DNA from: Nanobdellota archaeon
Lineage (GTDB): Archaea; Nanobdellota; Nanobdellia; SCGC-AAA011-G17; UBA489
Assembly: GCA_030699455.1 (NCBI GenBank)
Contig: JAUYMN010000001.1
Coordinates: forward strand, 1-42,162
DNA: 42,162 bases
Direction: 5' to 3'
Shown: positions 27,526 through 35,855 of the stretch, piece after piece
Layout: every line of letters starts with the position of its first letter
Position numbering within the stretch: position 1 is the first letter of the stretch
The notes under the pieces: generated by a model
What the model was told of the DNA's origin: nothing
Seen by the model: the letters and a program-made list of their open reading frames with translations, nothing else
Database searches by the model: none
Made by a program: the position numbers and the translations under genes

Positions 27526-28807
27526 TCATTCAATATTACCAAAACCAATTAATCTCCAGCGATTGCCAACAGTTCTGGATATAGTAATGCGGTCTTCTTT
27601 TGTGCAGCATACGGGCAATTTTAATTTTACATGAACTTTGTCTTTGCCTAATTGAGTAACCATTCCAATTGTTGCTGCCGAATTCACATTAAGCATCAAT
27701 GGCTCAGCAAGTTTTATAGCCTGTACCTCTGTTTTATTCAATTCACCAACTACACGCGCAAGCAAATTTGTTTTCAATGTAAACTCGTGCCAAACAGGAG
27801 GCATCTTATTTTCATATCCTGCAATATTCCCCCTTAATGCATCTCCCTTCACATAGTACGGATCTAATGAAGTAAGTATTGCAACTGAACCACCAGGTGT
27901 CGCTGAATCTATTTTTGTATCCCCTGTGTTTATTCCAATTATTTTTGTTTTAATCGGCTCCCATAAAGTTTTTCCTTCTTTAGATATCTGTGTTCCTGGA
28001 ATTATGATTATGTTATCACCAATATTTAATATTCCCTGCTTTACTGCACCACCCAATACACCGCCAACTAATTCTTGTATCTTTGTCCCTGGTTTGTTTA
28101 CATCAAAACTGCGCGCTATGTACATAACCGGATCTTTTTTCAGATCCATTTCACGTGTTTCTATTGTTTTTTCAATTGCTTCAATTAAGTAGTTTATATT
28201 TGTGTTTTGCTGTGCTGATATGGGGATTATCGGTGCGTTTTCCGCTATTGTTCCCTTTAAAAATTCTTTAAGTTGTTTGTAATTCTCCTGTGCTTCTTTT
28301 TCTGTAACCAAATCAATCTTGTTTTGTGCTATTACAATGTTTTTGCATCCAATTATTTCCAATGCCATAAGGTGTTCTTGTGTCTGTGGCTGTGGGCATT
28401 TTTCATTTGCCGCTATTAGCAGAATAGCCCCATCCATTATTGCTGCTCCTGAAATCATAGTAGCCATCAATGATTCATGACCTGGTGCATCTATGAAAGA
28501 GACTCTCCTCAGAAGTTCTGTTTTTTCTCCATTTGGTCCTTTTTCTTGCGTTGTGTAATCAATTTTGTTTGTTTGTTTATTCTTAAATTTGTAGAAAGCT
28601 GCATTTGCGTATCCTAGCTTGATTGTAATCCCCCTCTTTATCTCTTCAAAATGAGTATCTGTCCACTTTCCTGATAAACGCTCAGTCAGAGTTGTTTTGC
28701 CGTGATCCACGTCTTTGGTATAGGAAACTTTTGCTTGCCTAATGTCCAACGAGACCAATGCTTATCTCTGGCTGGCTCTTTTTCTGAGGTTTTTTTTCTT
28801 TTACCAC
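27526..28807 (-). CDS. eif2g: Translation initiation factor aIF2 gamma, split: exon 1 = 28807..28742 (GTG start), insert = 28741..28711 (31 nt), exon 2 = 28710..27526
   Basis: Minus strand: GGAGG-CATAC-GTG then [22 protein letters not shown], TAG + 31-nt insert, then [38 protein letters not shown]...SFIDAPGHESLMATMISGAAIMDGAILLIAANEKCPQPQTQEHLMALEIIGCKNIVIAQNKIDLV...RWRLIGFGNIE*. Removing 31 nt restores GHVDHGKTT exactly. Confidence 0.92.
28711..28741 (-). other. 31-nt intervening sequence in the aIF2-gamma P-loop (TAGGCAAGCAAAAGTTTCCTATACCAAAGAC)
   Basis: Lies between codons for His (CAT) and Val (GTG) of GHVDHGKT; not a multiple of 3; starts with an in-frame TAG; forms hairpin TAGG-c-AAGC-aaaa-GTTT-CCTA, extended by TTGG/CCAA and GTCT/AGAC pairing with exon 1. 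Boundaries can slide 1-2 nt because CAC also encodes His. Confidence 0.85.
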
Positions 28808-29082
28808 GTATGCCTCCTTAAAAGCCTTTAATCACTTATTATGACTAATGTAATTAGAAATGTTGGCTTTATAAAACTAACCTCTAATATCTCCGCATAG
28901 CCTTTATAATGAAATATTTTGATATTTTATTAAGATTATTATTTCCCATAGTTTCCATCTATTCGACGAATTATATCTTCAAAACTCCTAATTCCAATGC
29001 ATTTTTTCGTATTCGTTTTGCTCTTGTCTATTTTTGGTAATTTCAGAATAAGTTTTTATAGCAGTGCACAATTAGAGTAAAC

Positions 29083-29376
29083 ATGAAAAAACTTTTTGTT
29101 TATGGGACATTAAAAAATCCAGAAATACAAAAGTCTATTTTTGGTAGAATAGCGCAATCCTCACCAGATGTTTTGCAGGGTTATACAAGATCAAAAATCA
29201 GAATAGATAAAATTTACCCAATAATTATTAAAAAGAGAGGCAAATTTGTTAGGGGATTAGTTATTTCAGTAAACCCTAAAGAATTAAAATTGATTGATAA
29301 ATACGAAACAAATTCCTATAAAAGACAAAAGGTTGCCTTAAAAAGTGGGACTAATGCTCAAGTTTACACAAGATAA
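29083..29376 (+). CDS. Gamma-glutamylcyclotransferase (AIG2)-like protein
   Basis: MKKLFVYGTLKNPEIQKSIFGR...LQGYTRSKI...YPIIIKKRGKFVRGLVISVNPKELKLIDKYE. Confidence 0.88.
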   Translation: MKKLFVYGTLKNPEIQKSIFGRIAQSSPDVLQGYTRSKIRIDKIYPIIIKKRGKFVRGLVISVNPKELKLIDKYETNSYKRQKVALKSGTNAQVYTR

Positions 29377-29521
29377 GATACAAAAACGTGCACATTTCAA
29401 CATTTTTTCTTGCAGAAAAGGCGCATAATCACCATTAAGTGTAGATTAGCAAAGCAAGGAATAACGTCCCAGCACATTTGAAATCTCAAACTTTTGTTAA
29501 TGCCAATTTTAAACTAAATTA

Positions 29522-29932
29522 TTATTTCTTTGATTCAGAAGTAGTTTCTTCTTTGGTTTCAGGATTTAAAAGTTCCTGAATTGTTTTTGTTCCATACTTA
29601 GAAACTGAAAGATTAACCTGTGCTGTAGACTCACTCACCGTATTGCCACGAACAGCTTTTCTTTGATACATGCCTTTCTTCTTTACTCTTACCCCAATGC
29701 TTCTCTTCACCAATAAGCGTTTCCTTTGTGCAGTATCTAACTCCGGCCTCATCGGAAAGCCAGCATCATCAGAGCCACCACAAATTCGAAGTTCATAACC
29801 CGTAAGACCAATTGAATTTCCAGGAACTATCTCCCTTATTTTTCTGTTGATTAGTAGTGATGAATCTATGGTTTTTGAGTAGCTTTTTCCACTTTTTGGA
29901 TCATTTATAACACATTTAATTTCTTTAGCCAT
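29522..29932 (-). CDS. rps6e: Ribosomal protein eS6
   Basis: KCVINDPKSGKSYSKTID...GLTGYELRICGGSDDAGFPMRPELDTAQRKRLLVKRSIGVR. Confidence 0.95.
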   Translation of the reverse strand: MAKEIKCVINDPKSGKSYSKTIDSSLLINRKIREIVPGNSIGLTGYELRICGGSDDAGFPMRPELDTAQRKRLLVKRSIGVRVKKKGMYQRKAVRGNTVSESTAQVNLSVSKYGTKTIQELLNPETKEETTSESKK

Positions 29933-29966
29933 GTTCCTAGATTGCTATATTTTGGGTTTTTAAATG

Positions 29967-30287
29967 TTACTGCATTATTGGAAGTCCATTGCCTTCCCAT
30001 CCCAACATGCCATCACACATATGAAATATATTTGTAAATCCGAGTTCTTTCATTATCTGAACGGCATCATAACTTCTTTGTCCGCTTCTGCAATGAACAA
30101 TATACACCATTGATTTATCTAATTTGTTCAGCTCATGCCTAAAATTTAAGCCAAATATATCTATATTAACTGCATTTTTTAGATGACCTTCTGAAAATTC
30201 TTCTGAAGTTCTTACATCCAAAATCATGAATTTTTTCAAAGAATTAATGAGCTTGTTTGCTTCTCCAGTATTTACCTCTTTAAACAT
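29967..30287 (-). CDS. Rhodanese-like domain protein
   Basis: FMILDVRTSEEFSEGHLKNAVNIDI...YIVHCRSGQRSYDAVQIMKELGFTNIFHMCDGMLGW. Confidence 0.92.
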   Translation of the reverse strand: MFKEVNTGEANKLINSLKKFMILDVRTSEEFSEGHLKNAVNIDIFGLNFRHELNKLDKSMVYIVHCRSGQRSYDAVQIMKELGFTNIFHMCDGMLGWEGNGLPIMQ

Positions 30288-32002
30288 TATAGCCCCCAGT
30301 GAGTGTTTGTTTTTCTTTTTATAACTGCAATTTCTTTTAGAACTTCAACTTCTTCAGGTTTCAATAATTTTTTCATGCTTTTTAGCTTCTTGAATTCTGA
30401 CTCTGACAATTCGGTATATAATACATCTCCCTCCTTTACCTGACGGCCTGCAGTTATTTCAGGGATTGATACCGCTACATCTTTTCCAGATTCTACTTCT
30501 TTGATGTTTTCACCATCATTTTGTATTGATTTTATGTATGAAATTTTTGAACCATCTGCTTTCATTATTTTAGTTTCTGTCTTTAAAACACCAGCCACTA
30601 TATGCACCCCTAAAACACACGGATTGCATTGCCTGAAAACACACCCACTCAAAATTTTTATCTTGACCGGTCTTATTATCTGCTGCAATTGAGACAGTTC
30701 CTCTTTTTTTGTCATGTCTTCTTTCCACTTCTGGTAGTCTTCAATTATTTTGTAAATAACACCATTCATTATTGTCTTGACATTGTTATTTTCTTCTGTT
30801 AATTTTATATTAAAACCGAGAATCACTCTATTGGATTTATTTTTTTCTGATTGCGCATCCGAAAAATCTCTTTTTGTTATATTTCCTATTGATGCTTTTT
30901 TTATCTTGATATTCTCCTTGCTTAACAATGATGTTAACGCTTCCAGGCTCCCTAAAGTGTCTGCCTTTGCTATAACACCCTCATGGTCTGTATCAATAAT
31001 TACTGATTCAACTTCAGTCTGCAGTTCTTTCACTTTCTTTTCTATTTCTTTGTTTGCAACCAATAAAGGCATTCCACCTAATGCGCCTTTTACATTTGGT
31101 GCCGATATTCTTACACCATATGCAGCATGAATTTTTTCTATTGATTTTAATTTTTTACCTACTGGTTCAAATAAACCTCTTACTTTGGTTATTATTGGTT
31201 CGTCTAATGTACCTATTGCAATTTGATCGCCCTTTTTTATCTGTCCGTCATATAAGATTATGTCTAATGTTGTTCCTACCCCTGTATCTTCCTGAACCTC
31301 CAGAATTATGGCCTTGCCTTCGTCAGTTTCGTGTATATTCAAAGAAGATTCAAGATATTTTTGCGCTAATCCTGTAATCATTGTCAATAATTCAGGTATG
31401 CCCTCTTCTGTTACCGCACTCACCGGTATCATAGCAATTTGCTTTGTATAGTCTGTAATTCTATCAAATCTTTCTGAATCCAAGCCATTTTCAGCTAATT
31501 TGCCAAGAATCTCATATAATTTTTTGTCTAAATCTGCCCTAGTTGATTCTGATTGGTTGGCTATGTTCTGCAATATATTCTGATTTTTGTTAGACCTCCA
31601 TCCAGGTATTAAATCAACTTTATTCAGTGCAATCACAAAAGGAGTTTTATATTGTTTTAAAATTTCTATGCATTCAATTGTCTGATCCATCACACCCTCA
31701 TTAATATTTATTGTCAAAATTGCTATATCTGCAAGATTGCCTCCACGTTTACGCATATTGTTAAATGCTGCATGGCCCGGACTATCCAAAAAAAGCAAGC
31801 CAGGTATTGTAATTTTCTGGTTTTTTAGAAGATTTCCACAGCGTTTCTCTATATCCTTCATTTGAACATTATAAGACTTGATGGATTGGGTTATGCCCCC
31901 AAACTCACCTTTTGTAATAGAAATCCCTTTAATCTTTTCTAGTATGCTTGATTTTCCATGATCTATGTGGCCCACTATGACCACTATTGGTTGACGTATC
32001 AT
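30287..32002 (-). CDS. infB: Translation initiation factor aIF5B (IF-2 homolog)
   Basis: IRQPIVVIVGHIDHGKSSILEKIKG...LLFLDSPGHAAFNNMRKRGGNLADIAILTININEG. Confidence 0.96.
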   Translation of the reverse strand: MIRQPIVVIVGHIDHGKSSILEKIKGISITKGEFGGITQSIKSYNVQMKDIEKRCGNLLKNQKITIPGLLFLDSPGHAAFNNMRKRGGNLADIAILTININEGVMDQTIECIEILKQYKTPFVIALNKVDLIPGWRSNKNQNILQNIANQSESTRADLDKKLYEILGKLAENGLDSERFDRITDYTKQIAMIPVSAVTEEGIPELLTMITGLAQKYLESSLNIHETDEGKAIILEVQEDTGVGTTLDIILYDGQIKKGDQIAIGTLDEPIITKVRGLFEPVGKKLKSIEKIHAAYGVRISAPNVKGALGGMPLLVANKEIEKKVKELQTEVESVIIDTDHEGVIAKADTLGSLEALTSLLSKENIKIKKASIGNITKRDFSDAQSEKNKSNRVILGFNIKLTEENNNVKTIMNGVIYKIIEDYQKWKEDMTKKEELSQLQQIIRPVKIKILSGCVFRQCNPCVLGVHIVAGVLKTETKIMKADGSKISYIKSIQNDGENIKEVESGKDVAVSIPEITAGRQVKEGDVLYTELSESEFKKLKSMKKLLKPEEVEVLKEIAVIKRKTNTHWGL

Positions 32003-32060
32003 TTTTGCTACCTACTGCCATGTTATCACATTTAGAATAAGTTTAAAAGACTTATAAATG

Positions 32061-33062
32061 TTATTGTTCGGAATTTTGCTCATATGAAATTTTGCTTATT
32101 GTTGTATCTGCATTCATCATGCCTATCTCACCCATGATAGAGACATTTGTGGACAGCTCCCTCAAAAGATGGAGTATCTTTGATGATGGTGCTGTTTTTA
32201 GATTAAGCTTTATATCATCGCATAATGTTATCACTTTTTTGTTTCTTGAAAATACCTCGCAGGACAGTTTGTAATCTTTTAGTCTATATGACTTTATCGC
32301 ATCATTGTAATTATCTATAATCACGCTGTAAATTGCATTAAGGCCTACCATTTCTTCTTTTGTCAGGTTTCCTTTGTAATCTTCTCTTGAAATCCTTTTT
32401 GCTATATCGGCTATTCTTTCCATTGTCAGTATCGTATGAAGCTCATGAACCAGCCCTATAGAAGACATTCCTATGGTCTTTCTTACTGCCGATTTTTTTA
32501 TCCCCCTCCTTATTACTCTAAATAAGACATATGCAAACCTATTTGCATCTGAATCCCTGTTATTAATGTTCTCATAATTTTTCTTATTTTCACCTAATTT
32601 TGAATCTGTCAGCATCCCTCTGACAACAATATCAAGTCTTTTCCTTAAGTCATTAAGCTCAATTTCTTTCACATTAAGAAAATCCTTTGCAATTATTCTT
32701 TCGTTTGACTGTTCTATTACTTCAATTGCAACAAGATTGTGAAGCATGCCTCTTATCTCCTTATATCTAGACGCCACTTCATTTCCAGTTATTATAATTC
32801 TGCTGAACTCTTTTATGTAATTTGCAATTATCTCCCTTTCTATCTCCTTGTCAGACATTCCGTCTATATTCAGTTTTATTATCTTTTTGTCGTCTATGTC
32901 CTCTATATTGCTTGGCGATAGGACTAACTCACTTTTTTCATTTTCCTCAAAGAAAACCATATCCCCCTTCTTCACATTATGTTTCCTTACCCATTCCTTA
33001 GGGAGAGATATTACAAAAGAACTATTCCCAAATTTAATCAGCTTCCTATATTCCATCGGCAA
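32061..33062 (-). CDS. AbrB-domain + PhoU-like regulator
   Basis: YRKLIKFGNSSFVISLPKEWVRKHNVKKGDMVFFEENEKSELVLSP (AbrB) followed by PhoU-type helical repeats. Confidence 0.88.
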   Translation of the reverse strand: MPMEYRKLIKFGNSSFVISLPKEWVRKHNVKKGDMVFFEENEKSELVLSPSNIEDIDDKKIIKLNIDGMSDKEIEREIIANYIKEFSRIIITGNEVASRYKEIRGMLHNLVAIEVIEQSNERIIAKDFLNVKEIELNDLRKRLDIVVRGMLTDSKLGENKKNYENINNRDSDANRFAYVLFRVIRRGIKKSAVRKTIGMSSIGLVHELHTILTMERIADIAKRISREDYKGNLTKEEMVGLNAIYSVIIDNYNDAIKSYRLKDYKLSCEVFSRNKKVITLCDDIKLNLKTAPSSKILHLLRELSTNVSIMGEIGMMNADTTISKISYEQNSEQ

Positions 33063-33080
33063 CCCTCTGCAGAGACATAC

Positions 33081-33110
33081 TATAAAAAAATATACGGTAT
33101 ATTTTTTATA
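33081..33110. promoter_or_regulatory. Long AT-rich inverted repeat TATAAAAAAATATAC-G-GTATATTTTTTATA in a divergent promoter region
   Basis: Arms of 15/14 nt, one extra A in the left arm; lies between the AbrB-PhoU gene (-) and small ORF (+). CTCTGCAGAG palindrome at 33065-33074 and TCGGA-ATTAA-TCCGA at 33150-33164 are nearby. Confidence 0.55.
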
Positions 33111-33177
33111 TCAGTTACATATATATTGTTATATAAATCTTACTATTTGTCGGAATTAATCCGAAGGGGGTTGTAAA

Positions 33178-33345
33178 ATGAGATACTCTGATTTATACTT
33201 CGGTAGTGAATTTGCCCGTTATGACTGCGGTGATTATGAAACTGAGGGCGATTTTTACGACGAAGATGAAATTGAGACATTGCTGGAAGATGATGAGATA
33301 TCTTCCGGAGAAGAAGGATTTATGAGGGGTTATATGGGCGATTAA
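33178..33345 (+). CDS. Small, highly acidic protein (55 aa), not in the track
   Basis: Hand translation MRYSDLYFGSEFARYDCGDYETEGDFYDEDEIETLLEDDEISSGEEGFMRGYMGD*; AAGGGGG SD upstream and TATA-like GTTATATAAATC. Confidence 0.7.
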   Translation: MRYSDLYFGSEFARYDCGDYETEGDFYDEDEIETLLEDDEISSGEEGFMRGYMGD

Positions 33346-33346
33346 A

Positions 33347-33454
33347 ATGGGAAAGAATTTACTTTTGGGATTAAATAGTGGAAGAAAGTATTTGAATGAG
33401 CAACAGGCAATAGCACTCGCTTTCAAAGAGGAAAAAATTGTGGCATATGCTTAG
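33347..33454 (+). CDS. Small ORF (35 aa) directly downstream of the acidic ORF
   Basis: MGKNLLLGLNSGRKYLNEQQAIALAFKEEKIVAYA*; ATG 2 nt after the upstream stop. Confidence 0.5.
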   Translation: MGKNLLLGLNSGRKYLNEQQAIALAFKEEKIVAYA

Positions 33455-33474
33455 TGGAATTTTAGGATTCCACT
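33453..33474. terminator. Hairpin AGTGGAAT-TTTAGG-ATTCCACT followed by ATTTATTTTTTTA
   Basis: Perfect 8-bp stem then T-run, between convergent genes. Confidence 0.5.
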
Positions 33475-33476
33475 AT

Positions 33477-33905
33477 TTATTTTTTTAAATCAGTATATGG
33501 GATTTTTATTTGCAGTTTATCATTTTTATATTCTGCTCTTGCTTTTCTCAGCATACTGCATGCAGGAATGTTGATAACTCTGTAATAATTTTTAAGTGTC
33601 CTTTTTCCATCATTATCCAAAATTGAAGATGCTTTTAATTCAATTATTCTGCTTGTTATATTTAACCTTATATCTTTTTTTCTTACATCTGGTAGTTTTA
33701 CAAGCACATTCATTCCCTTGTGATTTTGCCTTATTTCACAGAATGGCTCTTCATATTTTTTAAACATTTTTCTGAAGCCATCAAAACTTTTGTTTAAGTC
33801 TTTGGTGCCTCTTTTTATTTCTCTATTTAATGTTTTTATGAAAGACTTTAAGTTAGTGTCACTAAAATTTATCAAGAACTCGTTGTTGTTTCCCCTCTTT
33901 GCCAT
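33477..33905 (-). CDS. Hsp20/alpha-crystallin family small heat shock protein, divergent
   Basis: MNVLVKLPDVRKKDIRLNITSRIIELKA...YYRVINIPACSMLRKARAEYKNDKLQIKIP. Confidence 0.82.
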   Translation of the reverse strand: MAKRGNNNEFLINFSDTNLKSFIKTLNREIKRGTKDLNKSFDGFRKMFKKYEEPFCEIRQNHKGMNVLVKLPDVRKKDIRLNITSRIIELKASSILDNDGKRTLKNYYRVINIPACSMLRKARAEYKNDKLQIKIPYTDLKK

Positions 33906-33921
33906 ATTTAAGGTTAAGCAA

Positions 33922-34416
33922 TCATTCCTTTATATGCTTATCGTGAACTGAGTGATACGTGTGTAGCTCATTGTCATTAAACCACAATGGCAACTCATAA
34001 TCTGCATCTTCTTTATTCCCCGAAGCATGAATAAGATTTTTTACAGCAATATCTTTGCTGTCTGCATAAGAGTAGCTGACATGTGCAAAATCACCCCGTA
34101 TTGTTCCAGGCAGTGCTGATTTTGGTTCAGTTGAACCAACTATCTTTCTAACATTTTCAATTGCATCAACACCTTCGATTGCAATTGCAACAACAGGTCC
34201 AGAAGTTATGAATGTTAACAATTTTTTTCTCACATGCTCTCCTCTGCGTTTTGATATATCATCTGTATAATGTTTCATTGCATGATCTTTATCTGTCCAG
34301 ACCATCTTTAATCCAATTATTTTTAATCCGCGCTGCTCAAATCGTTTTATACATTCCCCTATCAGTGAACGCTCTATTCCGTCTGGCTTTATTAGAACTA
34401 AAGTTTTTTCAGTCAT
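33922..34416 (-). CDS. ndk: Nucleoside diphosphate kinase
   Basis: KTLVLIKPDGIERSLIGECIKRFEQRGLKIIGLKM...GPVVAIAIEGVDAIENVRKIVGSTEPKSALPGTIRGDFAH. Confidence 0.96.
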   Translation of the reverse strand: MTEKTLVLIKPDGIERSLIGECIKRFEQRGLKIIGLKMVWTDKDHAMKHYTDDISKRRGEHVRKKLLTFITSGPVVAIAIEGVDAIENVRKIVGSTEPKSALPGTIRGDFAHVSYSYADSKDIAVKNLIHASGNKEDADYELPLWFNDNELHTYHSVHDKHIKE

Positions 34417-34583
34417 TTTTTGTATTTACTGGTCCATTTTGTGTGGACAGGATTTCTTTTTAATTTCAGCTGGTTTTTCTTGCATTTCAATCCACAAAAA
34501 TTAAACATTTTAGCATCATCCCTTATGTAAAGTGTTCCAGTCCCAGGTTCTACATCATTCCCACAAAATGCACATTTTACCAT
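34413..34583 (-). CDS. rpl24e: Ribosomal protein eL24 (56 aa), not in the track
   Basis: Hand translation MVKCAFCGNDVEPGTGTLYIRDDAKMFNFCGLKCKKNQLKLKRNPVHTKWTSKYKK*; four zinc Cys intact; ATGA overlap with ndk. Confidence 0.95.
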   Translation of the reverse strand: MVKCAFCGNDVEPGTGTLYIRDDAKMFNFCGLKCKKNQLKLKRNPVHTKWTSKYKK

Positions 34584-34855
34584 TATCTTTTCTTTCCTCT
34601 TTTTGAAACATTTAGAGAGCGAGCCTCTATTTCCGTCTCCCTCAGCATGATAACATCTTTTGGTGAAATCGGTCCCCTCACGTTTCTTCTAAGAATCTTG
34701 CTTTTATCTGGTCCTTCCATGACCTTTGCCCTTACTTGAGTAATTGCCCCCCTTGTTCCTGTTCTGCCAACTATTTCCTGAACTTCAGCGGGATATGCCG
34801 GAGTAAACAACACTCCTCCTGTCTGCTTTTTTTCTTCTTTTTTATTGTCTGCCAT
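34583..34855 (-). CDS. rps28e: Ribosomal protein eS28
   Basis: FTPAYPAEVQEIVGRTGTRGAITQVRAKVMEGPDKSKILRRNVRGPISPKDVIMLRETEIEARSL. Confidence 0.95.
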   Translation of the reverse strand: MADNKKEEKKQTGGVLFTPAYPAEVQEIVGRTGTRGAITQVRAKVMEGPDKSKILRRNVRGPISPKDVIMLRETEIEARSLNVSKRGKKR

Positions 34856-34859
34856 CTAA

Positions 34860-35258
34860 TTATTCCTTTTTTTCCTCTTTATTTTTCTGTGGCTCTGCTG
34901 ATTTCTTTTGTGATCTGGCTATTTCTTTTATTAAGCTTTCAGCTTCGCCCGACTGGATTACTGCTACGCTTGATGTTGGTATGTTTAAGCCAGCTGCGGC
35001 TCCTAGCTCTTCTCTGCCAGGAACTTTCACACAAGGTGTCTCTTTTTCCTTACAAAGAGGCTCTAAGTGCATTATAACCTCTGCAGGATTTACATCCTGT
35101 GCATAAAGAACCAGTTTTGCTATTCCTCTCTCAACAGCCTTTGTTACTTCATTTGTGCCTTTCTTGATTTTTCCTGTTTTTGCTGCCAATTCTATGGCTT
35201 CATAAGCTTGATTTACTAAATTTTCTTCAGTCATTGGATATTCCTCCTGATTTGACAA
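34860..35258 (-). CDS. rpl7ae: Ribosomal protein eL8 (L7Ae)
   Basis: AYEAIELAAKTGKIKKGTNEVTKAVERGIAKLVLYAQDVNPAEVIMHLEPLCKEKETPCVKVPGREELGAAAG. Confidence 0.97.
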   Translation of the reverse strand: MSNQEEYPMTEENLVNQAYEAIELAAKTGKIKKGTNEVTKAVERGIAKLVLYAQDVNPAEVIMHLEPLCKEKETPCVKVPGREELGAAAGLNIPTSSVAVIQSGEAESLIKEIARSQKKSAEPQKNKEEKKE

Positions 35259-35332
35259 TGATGAAGTATTGACTAGAATTTTGGTTTTTAAAGTTTTCTT
35301 ATTGGCTGGTTCTGTAGAAAGTTAAAGATTTA

Positions 35333-35440
35333 ATGAGACTTGCGCCCCCACATCAGTATCAAGCAAGATATGAGGTGATGAGAATGGTGCAGTTCAGTTA
35401 TAATAAACTTATGGAGCCAGTTAGTTTCTGGATTAAATAA
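35333..35440 (+). CDS. Possible 35-aa small ORF
   Basis: MRLAPPHQYQARYEVMRMVQFSYNKLMEPVSFWIK*, non-repetitive composition in an otherwise empty 217-bp gap; no clear SD. Confidence 0.25.
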   Translation: MRLAPPHQYQARYEVMRMVQFSYNKLMEPVSFWIK

Positions 35441-35474
35441 TTCCCCTACATTTTTATTCTTAATTTTGCCATCA

Positions 35475-35855
35475 CTACAAATTGTCATCTAAAAATTTCT
35501 TTAGGCTTTCCAGATCTTTTTTATCTTTATCATACCAAAATGATGTTATCCCCAAAGATTCTGCAGTTTTTACTGCTTCAGAGTTATGGTCAAAATATAT
35601 TACTTCATCCTGCAGCAGAGAATACTTTTTTAACAAATTTTTGAAATATTCCGGATTTGTTTTATTTGGATTATGTGATAAGGTAAAAACTTCATATGGC
35701 ATGTTAACAATTCCATATTTCAATTTCTCTTCTTCATTTGCATTTGTAACAATTATTTTTTTATTATCATAACCATCCAATAATACCTCCATCTTCAGAA
35801 AAATTCCATCTTCAGTTACAAAAGTATTCCATGCATCAACAAGTATAGTCTTCAT
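35475..35855 (-). CDS. HAD-superfamily-like protein
   Basis: KTILVDAWNTFVTEDG...IIVTNANEEE...NPEYFKNLLKKYSLLQDEVIYFDHNSEAVKTAESLGITSFWY. Confidence 0.75.
   Translation of the reverse strand: MKTILVDAWNTFVTEDGIFLKMEVLLDGYDNKKIIVTNANEEEKLKYGIVNMPYEVFTLSHNPNKTNPEYFKNLLKKYSLLQDEVIYFDHNSEAVKTAESLGITSFWYDKDKKDLESLKKFLDDNL

Noticed and set aside
27526-28758. Track model of aIF2-gamma starting at TTG 28758 (MVSLDIRQAKVSYTKDVDHGK)
   Set aside because: No SD, reads through the 31-nt insert and destroys the P-loop glycine; a GTG start with GGAGG encoding the canonical N-terminus lies upstream.
28937-29060. Minus-strand fragment ...KLPKIDKSKTNTKKCIGIRSFEDIIRRIDGNYGK*
   Set aside because: Looks protein-like but has no usable start codon or SD; too short to support.
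35373-35395. C/D-box-like GTGATGA motif
   Set aside because: No properly spaced CTGA D/D' boxes were found on either strand.
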